A DNA stretch of 64,000 nt from Siphonodentalium dalli (lineage: Eukaryota; Mollusca; Scaphopoda; Gadilida; Siphonodentaliidae): the NCBI GenBank assembly GCA_032622095.1, contig CP136065.1, positions 38,102,732-38,166,731 on the forward strand. The letters run 5' to 3'. Of this stretch, positions 33,001-44,627 are shown piece after piece. Positions within the stretch are counted from its first letter, which is position 1, and each line of letters opens with the position of its first letter. A program made the position numbers and the translations under genes. Under the pieces are notes generated by a model. That model had not been told where the DNA came from and did not search any database. It saw only the letters and a program-made list of their open reading frames with translations.

Positions 33001-36000
33001 ATTGATGTCATAAATAAAGCAAATTTTGAAAATTTCTCCCTGAAATCTCCCTAAATTTCCTGAAGTCTCCCTAAATTTCCTGGAGGGAGACTTCAAGTCT
33101 CCCTGTTCTGAACCCCTAGCCTGAGGCCTGCTGACACTATCTTCTTCCTTTTTTCCACCATTAAATCAAATTATGTTGTATATCTCCAATTCTCAAAAAA
33201 CATTTCCAAACCTTCCCATCTGAAACATACCCCTCCCGCACTTATTGAGGACGGAGCACATAGCCAAAGAGTGTAAGACTCCATATAAGCCCTCAGGTTT
33301 GTTTTCTAATCCTCGTTCCGTATATTAACACTTCTATTTTGCTTATATGTGTCATCTGCAAATTATGTTTATATCTGTTTGGATTTTGAAAGAATAATAT
33401 GTTTACACCAAAGGTTGGTCAAATAGTTCACAAGTTTTCCATATCCAGCAAGTAGATAATGTGCTTTCTACATCCAATCAAATAGTTCATGAGTTTTAAT
33501 GAGAATATGACAGAAGCTCAATCTTTCCTCAGTCAAAGCTCAGTCAAATAAACCTCCAAGGGCATATTTTTTGTACATTCGGGTTCAGTTTAGTCAAATT
33601 TGCATGTTTTCGTTGATTAGCTACCAAAGATATCTGAGCTTATGGTACACAAGATCTCTAAATTTCAGGATAAATAGGAATATATAAAGAGTAAACATTT
33701 GTCCTTGATTTGAGATGATTGACGCCAACCCATGGCAATTGCTTAAACTTTACAAAGTGAGGCTGAGCTAAAAATTTAGTAAAACCCGTGTTCAAATCAT
33801 GATTTGGTCATAAGATGTTTGCATAATTTAAGTCCCTTTTTGTCCCCCGAGTTTCCGTCCGAGGACTATAGTAATGACCCTCATGGAACTTTGTCTGAGC
33901 CTGTATTCTTTCATTTTCTGGTAAATATTTTTAAAACTTGGCACATATATCAACCAGCATGGGATCTTACGCACATGCGATTTTGAGTTCGGTCAGACTC
34001 ATTTTGCTGGAGTTATTGCCCTTTTTCAACATAGAATCATACATCCTGGGACACATCTTTTGTCCGAGCCTGTATTCTGTCATTTTCCAGTCAATTTTTT
34101 AAAAACTTGGCACAGATGTCAACCAGCATGGGATCCTGGGCACCTGCGATTTTGAATTCAGTTGGGAATCATTTTGGCGGAGTTATTGCTATTTTTCACC
34201 ATAGAAATGTTTTATGATTTTTATTTTAGAGTTATTGACCATTTCTCGACACATTGAAGATGTGCAATAATATTTAGTGAATATGCACTTTTGTATCATA
34301 TTGGTGTAATCAATTTAGTGTTGAAACGATTAGTCGACTAATCAATATTGACTCAATTATTAAACAAGTCAACACTGAAATCCACCAGTCGACATGTCAA
34401 AACCAATCCCCAACATGGCCTACCAAACGCCATAAACATATACATTTTAGTGCTGGGACGGTTGGGGTTTTTTCCTAACCGGTTAACCACGGGCATTAAC
34501 CTAACCATAACCGGTTAACCGCGACCAGCATTACCCTAAGTACCCTTGAATACACTGGTCACTATATCGGCAAAACAAGTGTTTATTAAGCGTCCCGGAA
34601 ACGTTGATATACATGCGATAACAAACGATGTCTTGGTCGTACAATGTGTTCCCGTTACGGCGATCAAATAGTTGTAAATGTGTATAAATTAATTCAGTTT
34701 TGAGCCCAAACAAACTAAAATATAATATATATTAGTGGTGCACTAGTATATCGATGTTTACGGGAGTTCCGCACCGCATAAACAACGCTTGCTTGCAAAA
34801 CCTTCAGCGACGAAATATAGTTCCTCCCTTGTGTATATCCCGGGCACGATTAGCCCAAACAAGGTACTGAAGGTATGTATACTGTTGTTTAGTAATGTTT
34901 ACTAGTGTTTGGGTATAGGCAGGTATATATTAATCACAGTGGCTACACGATGTTACTTCAATTATTTAATAAACAAATTCAAACAAAATTAAATCTTCGT
35001 GATTCATTACGCAAGCCCCAGCCAGTGTTTAGGAATTAAAGTTATCGAACACATCACTAGATATACATTGTGTACTCTGATTTCCCACTCCCAGTAGGCC
35101 TGTGTTTTTTCTGGATGTGCGACTTCATATTGGATGTTGATCCAGAATAAACGAATCGCGTTCGGCAGGCCATGCATATCGCCCATTTCTTCTTCCTTTT
35201 TTTTCGTCATCTTCAATTTAGGACTAAATGTCCCCAAACGTTTGATTTCCGTTTTTGTAGGTCTTCTGTCATCGCTTTGAGACGAACTAATGGTAATGAC
35301 AAAGGGGGGGCAGTTTCAAGAAAACAGACATACTGTTGATGACGTAGTAAAAGTGTATAGACTTGATTGCTTTGATGTATGCTGTGGTGCACATGCAGCC
35401 GGAAAGTCATGTAATGCCACCAAAGGAAATTGGCATTGAATGTGTTGCAAGTGATTCACAGACTGACACAGATAAGAGTGTAGTTGTTGGTTTCATGTCT
35501 AGAAAAGCCGCCGGTGATCAAACAGGCATGTGTTGTGGGGTATATGAATACACAATCAACTGTCCAAATCGCTTCTAAGCGGCTTACTCTCGTTACTTAA
35601 ACTTCCGTAAATGATTTTGGCAACATTTACACGGAGTACTATGATGATAGTACGATCATTATCAATATTACGGTTATCCGGTTGTGGCCTCCTCCAACCG
35701 GTTGACACGCATAACCGAACCGTAACCGGTTATCCGGCCAACCGTCCCAGCACTAATACATTTGTAGGTGCAAAGATCACTTAAAAACCCGAACCTTCCA
35801 TAAAAATGAACTGTTAATATTCAGAGATCCAGTTATTACTCCTTGTGATGACGCGAAATGCTGTTGTTTGATACCAGAGGTGTAACACGTGCAGATCGAG
35901 AGCCCAACTGACCATGTGCGGTGATCTAGTTTATCTCAAAAGGGACCAACAACTCTGTGCTGTGAACTGCTGCGCTATCTGTATATTGTAATATAGTTCA

Positions 36001-38505
36001 CTACACTGATCCATCAAGTTCTATGGATCTTTTTCAAGTAGTTGTTACATAAGGCATAGACCCGGAACGTTTTTTCAAATGAAACTTCTAGCACCGGTTC
36101 AGCAGTTCCAGATATTGTTCGGAGTTATGTTTTTTCAAAATCCCGATTTTTAAAAACATTTTGATATTTGATGTTTACCTTCACTACTCTCTATTCACAT
36201 GGATTAAATAAATGCACTCACCGAACCTATTTTATTTTTGATTGGATTTCTTGTGACACATAACATTAAGTTGTCATTTACGACATATTTGTGAAATAAA
36301 TCAGCCAGAAACTTACAAATAACAGTTTTCAAAATATCATTTGCAAAGATGTTCTGTTATCAATCATATCCCCTTGAGACTGGGTTCGACTAATCGACTT
36401 TTAGTCAACTTCTCCTGTTGACTAGTCAACTTCTGAAACCCCTAATTTTTTCAATACTAAATCAATTCCTCCATTTTGTAGTATAGGGATCTTAGACCCC
36501 AAAATCCTTCAAACCTGCTACTATTCGTCAGGGGACATTTTGGTCAGTGACCTTTTATTCTCTTTAAAATTGTTTCTGGATTTTAGAGAAGTCAAACACA
36601 CTACAGTTCAATTGCTCCTTCAACTTCAGGCTTCTAAAAGTCAATAAGTAGTTTTATGTATAATAGCAAGAAACCATTTATAATTCATTGCCAGAAACCA
36701 TTTTTAACTCAACTTGAGCTATTTCCATGGGTTATCGTCCATCCGCCTGTGCATGCGTCCATCAACATTTTCCATTGGCACACCCAACAGGTCACCAAAA
36801 TTCATATGGATCTTCGGGATGACCTCTAGATGGGAGCCTCTCTTTTCCCCCGAAATTCGTTAAAAAACATGGCTACCAGCAGCCGTTTGGGATTTCAATT
36901 TTGAATCCATTGGCACACCCTGCAAACCAAATTTATTGGAGAATTGTATTGTTTTTGTTTTTTTTATTGAAAATTTTCAGGCATGTTTAGGATCACATCT
37001 AGATCGGAATTTTTTTCTGAATTCATTGAAAAACATGGCTGTCAGTGGCCATCTTGAAATTTACTCTTTGTATAACTAAATACTTCGGCACACCCTACAG
37101 ACCACCTCCCTCATCACCTCCCTCATCATCATCACCAAACTTCAGATTGATCTTTTGGGTGACCTCTAGATGGAAGCCATCAATTTTATCCTAAATTTGA
37201 TTTTTTTAAATGGCCACCAGCAGCCATTTTGGATTTTAAATTTGAACATCGGCACACCCTGCAGCCTGCATTTACTGGAGAATTCTTTTGAAATTTACAG
37301 GCATGTTTAGAATCACCGCTAGATGGGAGCTATCAAATTTTAACAATTTTCGATGAAAAACATGGTCACCATCAGCCATCTTGGAATTTACTCTTTTCAT
37401 GACTAAATCCTTTAGCACACCCTACAGAAGATATACCTCATCTGATCATCACCAGACTTCATATGGAACTTCGGGTGACCACTAGATTGGAGTCATCAAC
37501 TTTTTCCAAATTTTGTTGAAAAACATGGCCGCGTGACCACTAGATTGGAGTCATCAACTTTTTCCAAATTTTGTTGAAAAACGTGGCCGCCTGGTGCCAT
37601 CTTGGTTTTTAATTTATATATATCTATTGTTGACATTTACATGTAGTATTACATTTCAACTTTCCGTATTCCTAATCACTCCATTAACTGTAACACATGA
37701 GATTACCCCCTCTAAACGTTGAGCTACAGTATCATTGACACTACAGTGTCATTGACACTTTCATTAAAGATATCTCTTTGTCTTTCGTTTCCCTGTGGAA
37801 TGGTCCTTTCTAACATTCGCATACTTCTGAATTGAGGTTACAGTACTTACCGTATTGTGATTAGCAGTATGATAGTATGACTTGATTGTCCCATTTAAAA
37901 TGAAAGTGTCAGTGACACTGCAGCTCAACTTTGAGAGGGGATAGTTTATGTTCTACAGTCAATGGAGTGATTATGAATGTGGTAAGTTGAAATTTCTAAG
38001 TAATACTAGATGTCTACATGAAGATATATATAAAGTTTGGGATTCAGCATGAGATGTGGCGGCCATGTTTTTCAATGAAATTTGGATAAATTTGATGGCT
38101 CCAATCTAATGGTCACCCCGAAGATCCATATGAGGTCTGGTGACGATCGGATAAGGGATGTCGTCTTTAGGGTGTGCCGAAGGATTTGGTCATGCAAGGA
38201 GTAAATTCCAAGGTGGCTGCCGGTGGCCAATTTTTCATCGAAAATCTTTCATATTTGATAGCTCCCATCTAGAGGTGATCCTAAACATGCCTGTAAATTT
38301 TCAAAACAATTGTCAAATAAATGTGGGCTGCAGAATATACAGAATGATGTGGCTTAAGCTGTGACTGAGTGCAATCATTCTTAATTGTTTATACTTGCAG
38401 GTTGTGAGAGCAAAAGAAAGAATAGATATGGAGGTGCTATCAGAAAGTGAAAAATCTGCAAGTGCTAAAGAAAATACAAAAAGTGATGATACAAAACAGT
38501 CATGA
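29898..38505 (+). CDS. PAM16: PAM16/TIM16, mitochondrial import motor subunit (spliced)
   Basis: PAM16 (Magmas) sits on the matrix side of the TIM23 translocase and, paired with the J-protein PAM18/DNAJC19, regulates mtHsp70 during protein import. Three coding exons are visible: 29898-30077, 30997-31119 and 38401-38505. All junctions are phase 0 with GT-AG borders. Joined, they give 135 residues, plus an initiator methionine expected on an upstream exon. The N terminus AKYIVQIIVAGTQVVGRAFA is the membrane-associated signature. The J-like domain (EAKQILDLSDIN, YDHLFKVNEKSTGGSFYIQS) lacks HPD, as in the family. Length is near the human 125 aa. Intron 3 is 7.3 kb and full of transposons. An inverted repeat pair (30124-30490 and 39505-39880) brackets the last two exons. 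Confidence 0.93.
30115..30490. repeat. Inverted-repeat arm in PAM16 intron 2
   Basis: From ttaaagacatattatgg near 30124 to tatcactttaaccc near 30490, the sequence is the diverged reverse complement of 39505-39880. Both outer ends are at ttaa, and both inner ends at ttaa followed by a ccct-type start. It may be the terminal part of a large TTAA-type element. Confidence 0.6.
30697..30795. repeat. gaatgaggtcccc hairpin family
   Basis: A dyad: gaatgaggtccccagagggt, then gatgctagc, a short loop, and the complement ending ccctctggggacctcattc. Related units are at 40243-40441, 44628-44955, 48658-48800, 56815-56906, 57090-57180 and 61982-62080. Here it is preceded by ttaaccctttcagtgcc at about 30487, a piggyBac-like start. 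Confidence 0.7.
30997..31119 (+). CDS. PAM16: PAM16 exon 3
   Basis: Forty-one codons follow ttttttttacag: EAKQILDLSD to SFYIQSK, before gtcagt. They cover most of the J-like domain. The position equivalent to the J-domain HPD reads NEKS, consistent with a non-catalytic J-like protein. Confidence 0.93.
31340..33130. mobile_element. hAT element in PAM16 intron 3
   Basis: The ends caggccccatgctagg and cctagcctgaggcctg are inverted, with a perfect 8-bp target duplication ctgacact (31332-31339 and 33131-33138). It is 1.79 kb and holds no complete ORF. A second hAT is nested at 31961-32300. Confidence 0.85.
31961..32300. mobile_element. Small hAT MITE nested in a larger hAT
   Basis: The termini caggggcgccggaag and cttccggcgcccctg are perfectly inverted, and the 8-bp duplication tgcattgg (31953-31960 and 32301-32308) is perfect. 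The 340-bp interior is G/C-rich near the ends (ggcaggggggcagagc). It is younger than the element that holds it. Confidence 0.9.
33892..34188 (+). repeat. 167-bp imperfect tandem repeat
   Basis: Two copies of a unit containing gagcctgtattct, aaaacttggcaca, caaccagcatgggatc and ggagttattgc start about 167 bp apart. Intronic, non-coding. Confidence 0.7.
34448..35755. mobile_element. hAT element with BED-finger relic
   Basis: The ends tagtgctgggacggttgg and ccaaccgtcccagcacta are inverted and bordered by a perfect 8-bp duplication, atacattt (34440-34447 and 35756-35763). Subterminal ccggttaaccg blocks recall the 20341 element, so they may be one family. A transposase N-terminal relic lies on the minus strand (35060-35260). 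Confidence 0.9.
35060..35265 (-). pseudogene. Decayed hAT transposase N terminus (BED zinc finger)
   Basis: On the minus strand one frame reads KRKSNVWGHLVLN then stops. Another frame continues KWAICMACRTRFVYSGSTSN, MKSHIQKKH. Together these are the beginning and the C-x2-C...H-x4-H core of a BED finger, separated by a frameshift. The catalytic part is missing. It supports the hAT assignment and shows this copy is dead. Confidence 0.65.
36740..38355. repeat. Snapback repeat in PAM16 intron 3
   Basis: Modules such as catggccaccagcagccat, ctagatgggagc, ggcacaccctgcag and caggcatgtttag run forward from about 36760 to 37620 and in reverse from about 37980 to 38340. Between them lies an inverted pair (gagctacagtatcattgaca and tgacactgcagctcaac). 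One arm's worth of the same repeat is at 60280-61170 in GLIS intron 2. No ORF. Confidence 0.7.
38401..38505 (+). CDS. PAM16: PAM16 exon 4 (terminal)
   Basis: After the acceptor ttatacttgcag, the exon reads VVRAKERIDMEVL, then a serine/lysine-rich tail, ending DDTKQS and TGA at 38503-38505. The VVRAKERxD motif is the family C-terminal signature. The tail is lineage-specific. Confidence 0.92.
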   Translation, partial: VVRAKERIDMEVLSESEKSASAKENTKSDDTKQS

Positions 38506-38527
38506 CACACACTGCTTTAGCCATTAA

Positions 38528-38774
38528 TCCTTTCGTGAATGGAGCTGCGCTGCTGCAGCATTAAAGATCCCGTGCCAGTGCATTCTCTTATATATGCTAG
38601 TCTCCCATAGGCAGCCTCGCATATATAAGAGAATGCACTGGCTTACAAGATCAAAGTAAATATTGTTAGGTCAATGTATTCTCTTATATAATCGAGGCTC
38701 CCTATGGGAGACTCAACGTATATAAGAGAATGCATTGGCATAGGGTTTTCGCATATTTTCAGGAAACTCCTGGG
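38528..38774. mobile_element. piggyBac-like hairpin MITE just after the PAM16 stop
   Basis: ttaa at 38524-38527 and 38775-38778 bracket an element with two large dyads (gccagtgcattctcttatat, its complement, then gtcaatgtattctcttatat, and its complement). It begins 22 bp past the PAM16 stop codon. Unless transcription ends at once, both hairpins are in the PAM16 3' UTR. Confidence 0.7.
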
Positions 38775-38989
38775 TTAAAAAGGTAGACCTGGTTTAAATG
38801 TCGGATTTTGGAGAAAAAAAAGTTGATTGTACACATTTTGGAGCTATATTTAAAAATCAGTTCCATATTCAAATCAAAGTCAACAGAAGATATTGATTAC
38901 TTTAATCCTTACTTAATTCTAATTGAATCTCGGTTAGATATTTTGACTTTCCTGTAAATTGTGGATCCTCATATAACCACTTTTCTTAC

Positions 38990-38995
38990 AATAAA
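38990..38995 (+). other. Candidate PAM16 polyadenylation signal
   Basis: First clear aataaa after the PAM16 stop (tcttacaataaagtctcc), about 485 nt downstream and beyond the hairpin MITE. Confidence 0.35.
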
Positions 38996-39020
38996 GTCTC
39001 CACAAAAACGAATATAAGTA

Positions 39021-39200
39021 CAGTAATGCCCTAAATAAATGACTCCTTTACCACAGAAGAATTATGGGTAATTTTTCATTATTTAGTCTGAAATATGGCT
39101 TGTCTCCATTCATTTTCTGATGAATGGCAACAAGTCATATTTTCGAAGAAATCGTGAAAAATTACCTATAATAAGGAGTCGATTATTTAGGGCATTACTG
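39021..39200. mobile_element. Palindromic mariner-like MITE
   Basis: The ends cagtaatgccctaaataa and ttatttagggcattactg are inverted, and ta precedes the left end. It is an older relative of the palindromes at 63094-63306 and 56562-56747; the arms have diverged. Confidence 0.65.
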
Positions 39201-39504
39201 TGACTTGTACCACCTACGAGCCTATGAGTCGATATCGACTAGAATTACATTAACTGACATCCAGCATCGCATGTTGTTATCGCATATTAGAATGTTCCAA
39301 GATATATAATTGAGATGGTCCTTTTATCATGAAACTGACTATTAACCCATACACTTGCCCATATGGAATTTAATTCAAATAAGATCTGGGGTCTATCTTT
39401 TTAATACTTGATAGGTATAATTGTATATAGTTGTAAAAAAGCACTTCTATTAAAATATCTGAGAATTTTCATTTTATTTTTATTACCAAAACTTTGCTCA
39501 TGGA

Positions 39505-39880
39505 GGGATTAAAGTGATGTGAAACACTCCGGTATGGTGATTAAATATAGAATGGAGAATATTCTTGCTCAAAGTAGTTATTTTTACAAATATTGTATCC
39601 AAATTGACAACATACAGTCATTCATTAATTAAATGCAATGACTCCGATGGCCAAATCTTTTTTGTTAGTTTATTGCCGATAGTTGCGTCCCGATTCATGA
39701 TGTAAATACACATGTATTTACAATTGAACATATTTCAGATATTTTCTATGGAGTGATACGATTTGTTCGAGATTTTAGGCGATGATAGTAGAATTCTACA
39801 TTCCTCCAATTGGCATAGCGCCTGAACACTAACTTATCAGTTTCATGCACCGGAACAAGTCCATAATATGTCTTTAAAAT
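39505..39880. repeat. Inverted-repeat arm downstream of PAM16
   Basis: Diverged reverse complement of 30115-30490, bounded outside by tatgtctttaa and inside by a ttaa near 39510. See the intron 2 arm. Confidence 0.6.
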
Positions 39881-40242
39881 GTGAAACACTACTGGAGTCT
39901 TCAATTTTCAAAACATGAAAACTCTTACTCAATTATTATACCCCCCACTTTTCTCTCTGTCCATCCGTCCAGACATATATCAGACATGGGTTACCGGATA
40001 TGAATGAAATGTGGTACGGAGGTTAGTCAACATGACTGCTTTAAAAAGAGGGGCAAATGACATTCGCGTTTTCCATTCTAGAGTTATCCTATCTGGCAGT
40101 CTTATCTGCCCACACAGATATCTCAGCCTGGGTTATCTTGTCTGCCCACAGATATCTCAGACTGGGTTATCGCATCTGAGTTAAATTTTGTATGAAGGTT
40201 CGCCATCATGACTGCCAAGCCTTGAAATAGTGTCTGTCATTT

Positions 40243-40441
40243 GCAGAATGAGGTCCCCAGAGGGTGAATTTAGTGATGCTACCCCGCATAGTGGGCTAGC
40301 ATCACCAAATTCTCCCTCTGGGTACCTCATTCTGCTTACAACTCAGCAGAATGAGGTTCCCAGAGGGTGAATTTGGTGATGCTAGCCCGCTATGCGGGGG
40401 TAGCATCACTAAATTCACCCTCTGGGGACCTCATTCTGCAA
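40243..40441. repeat. Two gaatgaggtcccc hairpins in tandem
   Basis: Two complete dyads follow one another (gcagaatgaggtccccagag ... ctcattctgc). They sit between inverted copies of 'aagccttgaaatagtgtctgtcattt', so the whole block is also a larger inverted repeat. Confidence 0.75.
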
Positions 40442-41374
40442 ATGACAGGCACACTATTTCAAGGCTTCATCACTGCTTTCAAAAGAGAGCCCAACGATGT
40501 TTATATTTTCTGTTCTAGAGTTATCCTATAAACAAATTTGGGTTTCGTCCTGCCCAAGTTTCAATTTGGCACTGGGTGTATGCCAGCACCCGAGGTGCAA
40601 CTTCTTGTTTGCAATGAATAGCCATCACAAGTACAACAACCATGAAAAACAGAATTTTAGACCAAAAAAAAGAAGATTGATTCTCCGGAAAAAATTTTGT
40701 TGAAAAAGGAAGGGAAGGGAGTCTTTAATTTTTAAGTGCACATATTAAGTACTATAATATCTTCCTCTGCCTAGTAATAACCAGAACATCTAGTGGGAAC
40801 TTTGTTATTCATATAAACAAATTTAATCCAATATAAAAATGAAATGGAATACCTAAAATTATATATTACTGAAAGACCAGGCAAAGTATGGGATTAGATA
40901 CGACAGCGCCCAATATTTATGTTTTCAAAATTAGAGATAACTCTTAAGATGCCCGTTATTACGTTAAATAGTACTTTTACGAAATAACGGGCATGTCTAA
41001 AGATTTGCACCACAAAGACACAAACTTCGCGAAATGTATGAGAAATGTTAAACTCAGGGTGGTTGGGCTTTGGGGAGGCAGATGGCACTGTACAAAAAAG
41101 TCAGCCCAAAAAATCATGTGTCGTATTTAATCCCAGACCATATATATGGTGTACCTATATATATGTGGTTTATTAGTATTATATAATTCTAAGTGACCCC
41201 TGTTGTGTATGAAACCACAACAGAAATAAATAAAGCAATATAATTGTCTCTTCCATTGAAAACAAGTATAAACATCTCAGAATGTCTTGTATTCGCACAG
41301 TTAATTACCGTTCATCTTAAGAACACCGATGCATGTCACTTATTGATTGTTTTATGGACAGCTTCCGTTTGCTT

Positions 41375-41862
41375 ATCTAATAAACCAAGTCTTCTCGGTC
41401 CACAAAAGCTTGGGTTATCTGTTGGATTGCTGCTGTTTTGGACCGAGTTTACGCCCAGAATCATAGGCGGGAGTTACCTTGCTTGTATGTCTTCAGATTA
41501 GGTCTGTTGAATGTCAAAGCAATGATATTTATAAGTAAACAAAGCCAGAGATTTTGTCGTGCTATCAGGAAATGTATGTAAACAATATATTAAACGATCA
41601 CATCATCACTTTATCTTTTTCTATCACAGTAAAGGATGTACTATTTTGAAGACAGATTAATTGCGGACACGTCAGATGATTAATCACATTCAGGTTTTCA
41701 CATGTTTGCCCGGGTTCCACGTGTAAATGTAGTACGTCTTTTTAATTAAAGTCCATTATAGAAGACTAACGGGACAGGACTTGGTCCAAAACAGCATCAG
41801 CCTAACCGATATCCCAAGCTGTTGTGGACAGAGAAGACTTGGTTTACTTATCTACTTGCAAG
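41375..41862. repeat. Inverted repeat with 80-bp arms
   Basis: gtttgcttatctaataaacc, cttggg and ttttggaccgag near 41375-41450 pair with cttggtccaaaacag, cccaagct and cttggtttacttatc near 41778-41862. A non-coding foldback. Confidence 0.65.
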
Positions 41863-42584
41863 TTTCTTTTCGGGACAACACTGTTTGGAATGAAGTTTGA
41901 CATGGTTTACAAAACCAATCATGATTAACTTTTATCACCTTCAGTAACTTTTAACCAAATCTACATGTTTTATTTTTATTTATTTTCTATTGTCAACAAA
42001 CAGAACATCACTTCCGGCACATACATACGGAAAGTAAATAAAACAAATATTTCCTGCCAATTCTGCCAATTGCTAGAAAAACCAACTTTTGTTACACGGA
42101 AATGATTGTTCTTCGACCAGTGAAGGTCCACATTTCAATCTCTGTCATGGTAGGCTAACATCATACTATCAATAAACTGTCTCATAAAATTATTTTCATT
42201 GGAGTAACGCTAAAATTCCTGTTTGGTGGTTGGAATAAAATCAACTGACACAGGCCATTTTTATCCAGAATCAATCTATTTATTAGGATGATCAGCTGAT
42301 AAGTTGAGAAAACAGAAGTTAACTTTTTTTAACCTATTATCTGAACATCCCTATAAATTAATGGGAATCCATGGACCATTTCTCTACTTACTACCTGTAT
42401 CTGAACACCTGACTAAACAAAGAATAGACAATTCCAATACTGCAAATGTTCTAATTTCGTTTGCATCAATTTTCATGGTTTAGCAGTTTACGACTTTTTT
42501 GAGGGTTCATAAACATGTGTGTGCCACTGCTAACCGTCACATCCACACTCTTAATATAAATGGCCATCAAGCTTAAGTAATGGT

Positions 42585-42667
42585 TAGAGCACAAGAATAG
42601 TTCTTTACCAGAATAAATCGAGTCGGAGACGAGATTTATTCTGGTAAAGAACTATTCGCGTGCTCTG
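42585..42667. repeat. Near-perfect palindrome
   Basis: gagcacaagaatagttcttt then accagaataaat is followed after about a dozen bases by its near-exact complement. It is a small MITE or cruciform-forming site. Confidence 0.75.
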
Positions 42668-42669
42668 AC

Positions 42670-43945
42670 TGACTTAGAGCACAATTGACCGCACATAATG
42701 CGATTATCTCGAAATACGCAATTGACCGTGCGTTGAACACGACGTACAATCCGTGCGCTGGCCGAGATGAACACAATGACCCGTTAGCCACACCAATCAT
42801 CGTGATTACCCATGCAGTGATCGCCGTTGAATGTGAATAAATATGTCCGAAACGACACGGATTAACGTGCGACCCGTTTTCACAAACCAAGTCACTCGCA
42901 GATAGGTTTGGAAAGTCAAATGTGGAAGTCGCACGATTGTGTCTTACTATTATTATATACATTGTATAAGTGGATCATGAATTCCGAAGAAGTCTGTCTG
43001 CCAGAATGATGACATGGTATTTGGACCTGTAACCAACAACCAAATATTACCAAAGGTAATCAGGTAATGCTGCACATCATTATTATGTGACAAACGTGTA
43101 GCCTTTTCAAGAAACTGTTTCGAAATTACTACCATAATAGTCCATTGGTTCCTCCAGATTCTCCAGATACAAGTTCTGTTGTTAGTTATATCGGATATGT
43201 GGAGCGCTATATAGTGAAGTGGTGATTCTGTTGGATTATTGGATATATCACTATTTAGTGGTTCTAAATGTAAATGTTAATTCGTTTAGTTTCATCGTTG
43301 GATTCACCCAATTCCCAAGGCTGGCAAACTAATATTTCAGTGATATGTTTGACACGCGCCACTCTTAACAAACAAATCGCGCGGTCGTTTCAATGTAGCT
43401 TCAGTTATTATACAAGAGGACATGCATCCCCCACCCGCACTCCCCTTATACGCCGTCCCTATATATGTGCCTGCTTAGTATATTAGAGGTGCATAAATAG
43501 TAACGGCGTATAATGGCAGTGTGTTTGGGGGAAGCAGAGCGCTGTTCGTGCCCCTGTTGCCTCTGGTAATTGAAGCTACTTCGAAGCACCCGTGCGATTT
43601 GTCTGTTGTGAGTTGAGTGTGCCTAACAATGGGGTAATCATTGAACTATTCCTTCGCCAGCCTTGGGAATCGGTGTGCTTTACCAAAAATCAGGGAACGA
43701 TTGCAACAATGGGATTGTACTCTAAATAATAGAAGTGTAGATGCATTGGCGGGCTTGACAGGAATTGAGCAGGTGACTGTAGGCATGATTAGCCTTTGAT
43801 TGTCGATCATCAGGGACAGTAACATCAATGCTTGATCCCAGATCCTATTCTTCCCTATTCTCTCACTGATTCTCTTCCATATTTATTCATGTTTGTGTAA
43901 TATATGAATTAATGTGTCGGAATAAAGGTTTGGGAAGGAATAAAT
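42670..43945. other. Gene-free stretch
   Basis: Only short frames without family resemblance; no RNA gene and no clear element ends. GC content is a little higher than average near 42700-42900. Confidence 0.5.
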
Positions 43946-43954
43946 ACTGTTTAA

Positions 43955-44208
43955 CCCTTTTATGACGGGATCCGCGGTGGTGCAGCATTTAAGATCCCGT
44001 GCCAGTACATTCTCGTATATATGCGGGTCTCCCATAGGGAGCCTCACATATATAAGAGAATGCACTGGCTTCCAAGGTCAAGGTAAATATTGTAAGGGCA
44101 ATGTATTCTCTTTAATATAGGCTCCCTGTGGGAGACTTGCATATGTATAAGACAATGCATTGGCACAGGGTTTTCGCAAAATTTCAGGAAGCTCCAGTCA
44201 TGGAAGGG
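43955..44208. mobile_element. piggyBac-like hairpin MITE
   Basis: Begins ttaaccctttt at 43951 and ends aagggtta at 44203-44211, with the same two-dyad interior as 38528-38774. Both dyads carry the loop phrase ctcccatagggag or a variant. Confidence 0.7.
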
Positions 44209-44627
44209 TTACAATAAAGTAAAATCATGGATTAATTTCAAGTCACAGAACATTATGTTGATGAACATATTTCGAGAGGATTATAAATTTGTGGTTGTGG
44301 ACAACCCAAAACCACAAAACAAGAGGTTGAACCACAGGTGCTGGCATAACCCCACAGTGCAAAATTGAAACTTAGGCAGGATGGAAAATAAAGGAGAATA
44401 ACTCTTTAAAGAGAATGCAAATATCACCAACACTACATTGAAGCTATTGTGATGGTGAACTTCCATACCAAATTTCATTGAGATAGACCATGGGTGACAA
44501 CCCTAAATGTTGATTCCTTGCTCTGGATTCATAATAATGAGTTTGATTCCATCACTCAGAGCATTATGTAACCTTGGATATTTTTTGTCCAACTCTCTTG
44601 AACCTTTTCAATTAGTGAATTTAGTGA

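Larger units (their letters stand above)
34317..36445. mobile_element. Possible outer hAT-like element
   Basis: tagtgttgaaacgattagtcgacta at the left and gttgactagtcaacttctg, aaacccctaa at the right resemble the inverted ends of tagtcgacta-type hAT elements. The 34448-35755 element would then be nested in it. The flanking duplication is not convincing. Confidence 0.35.
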
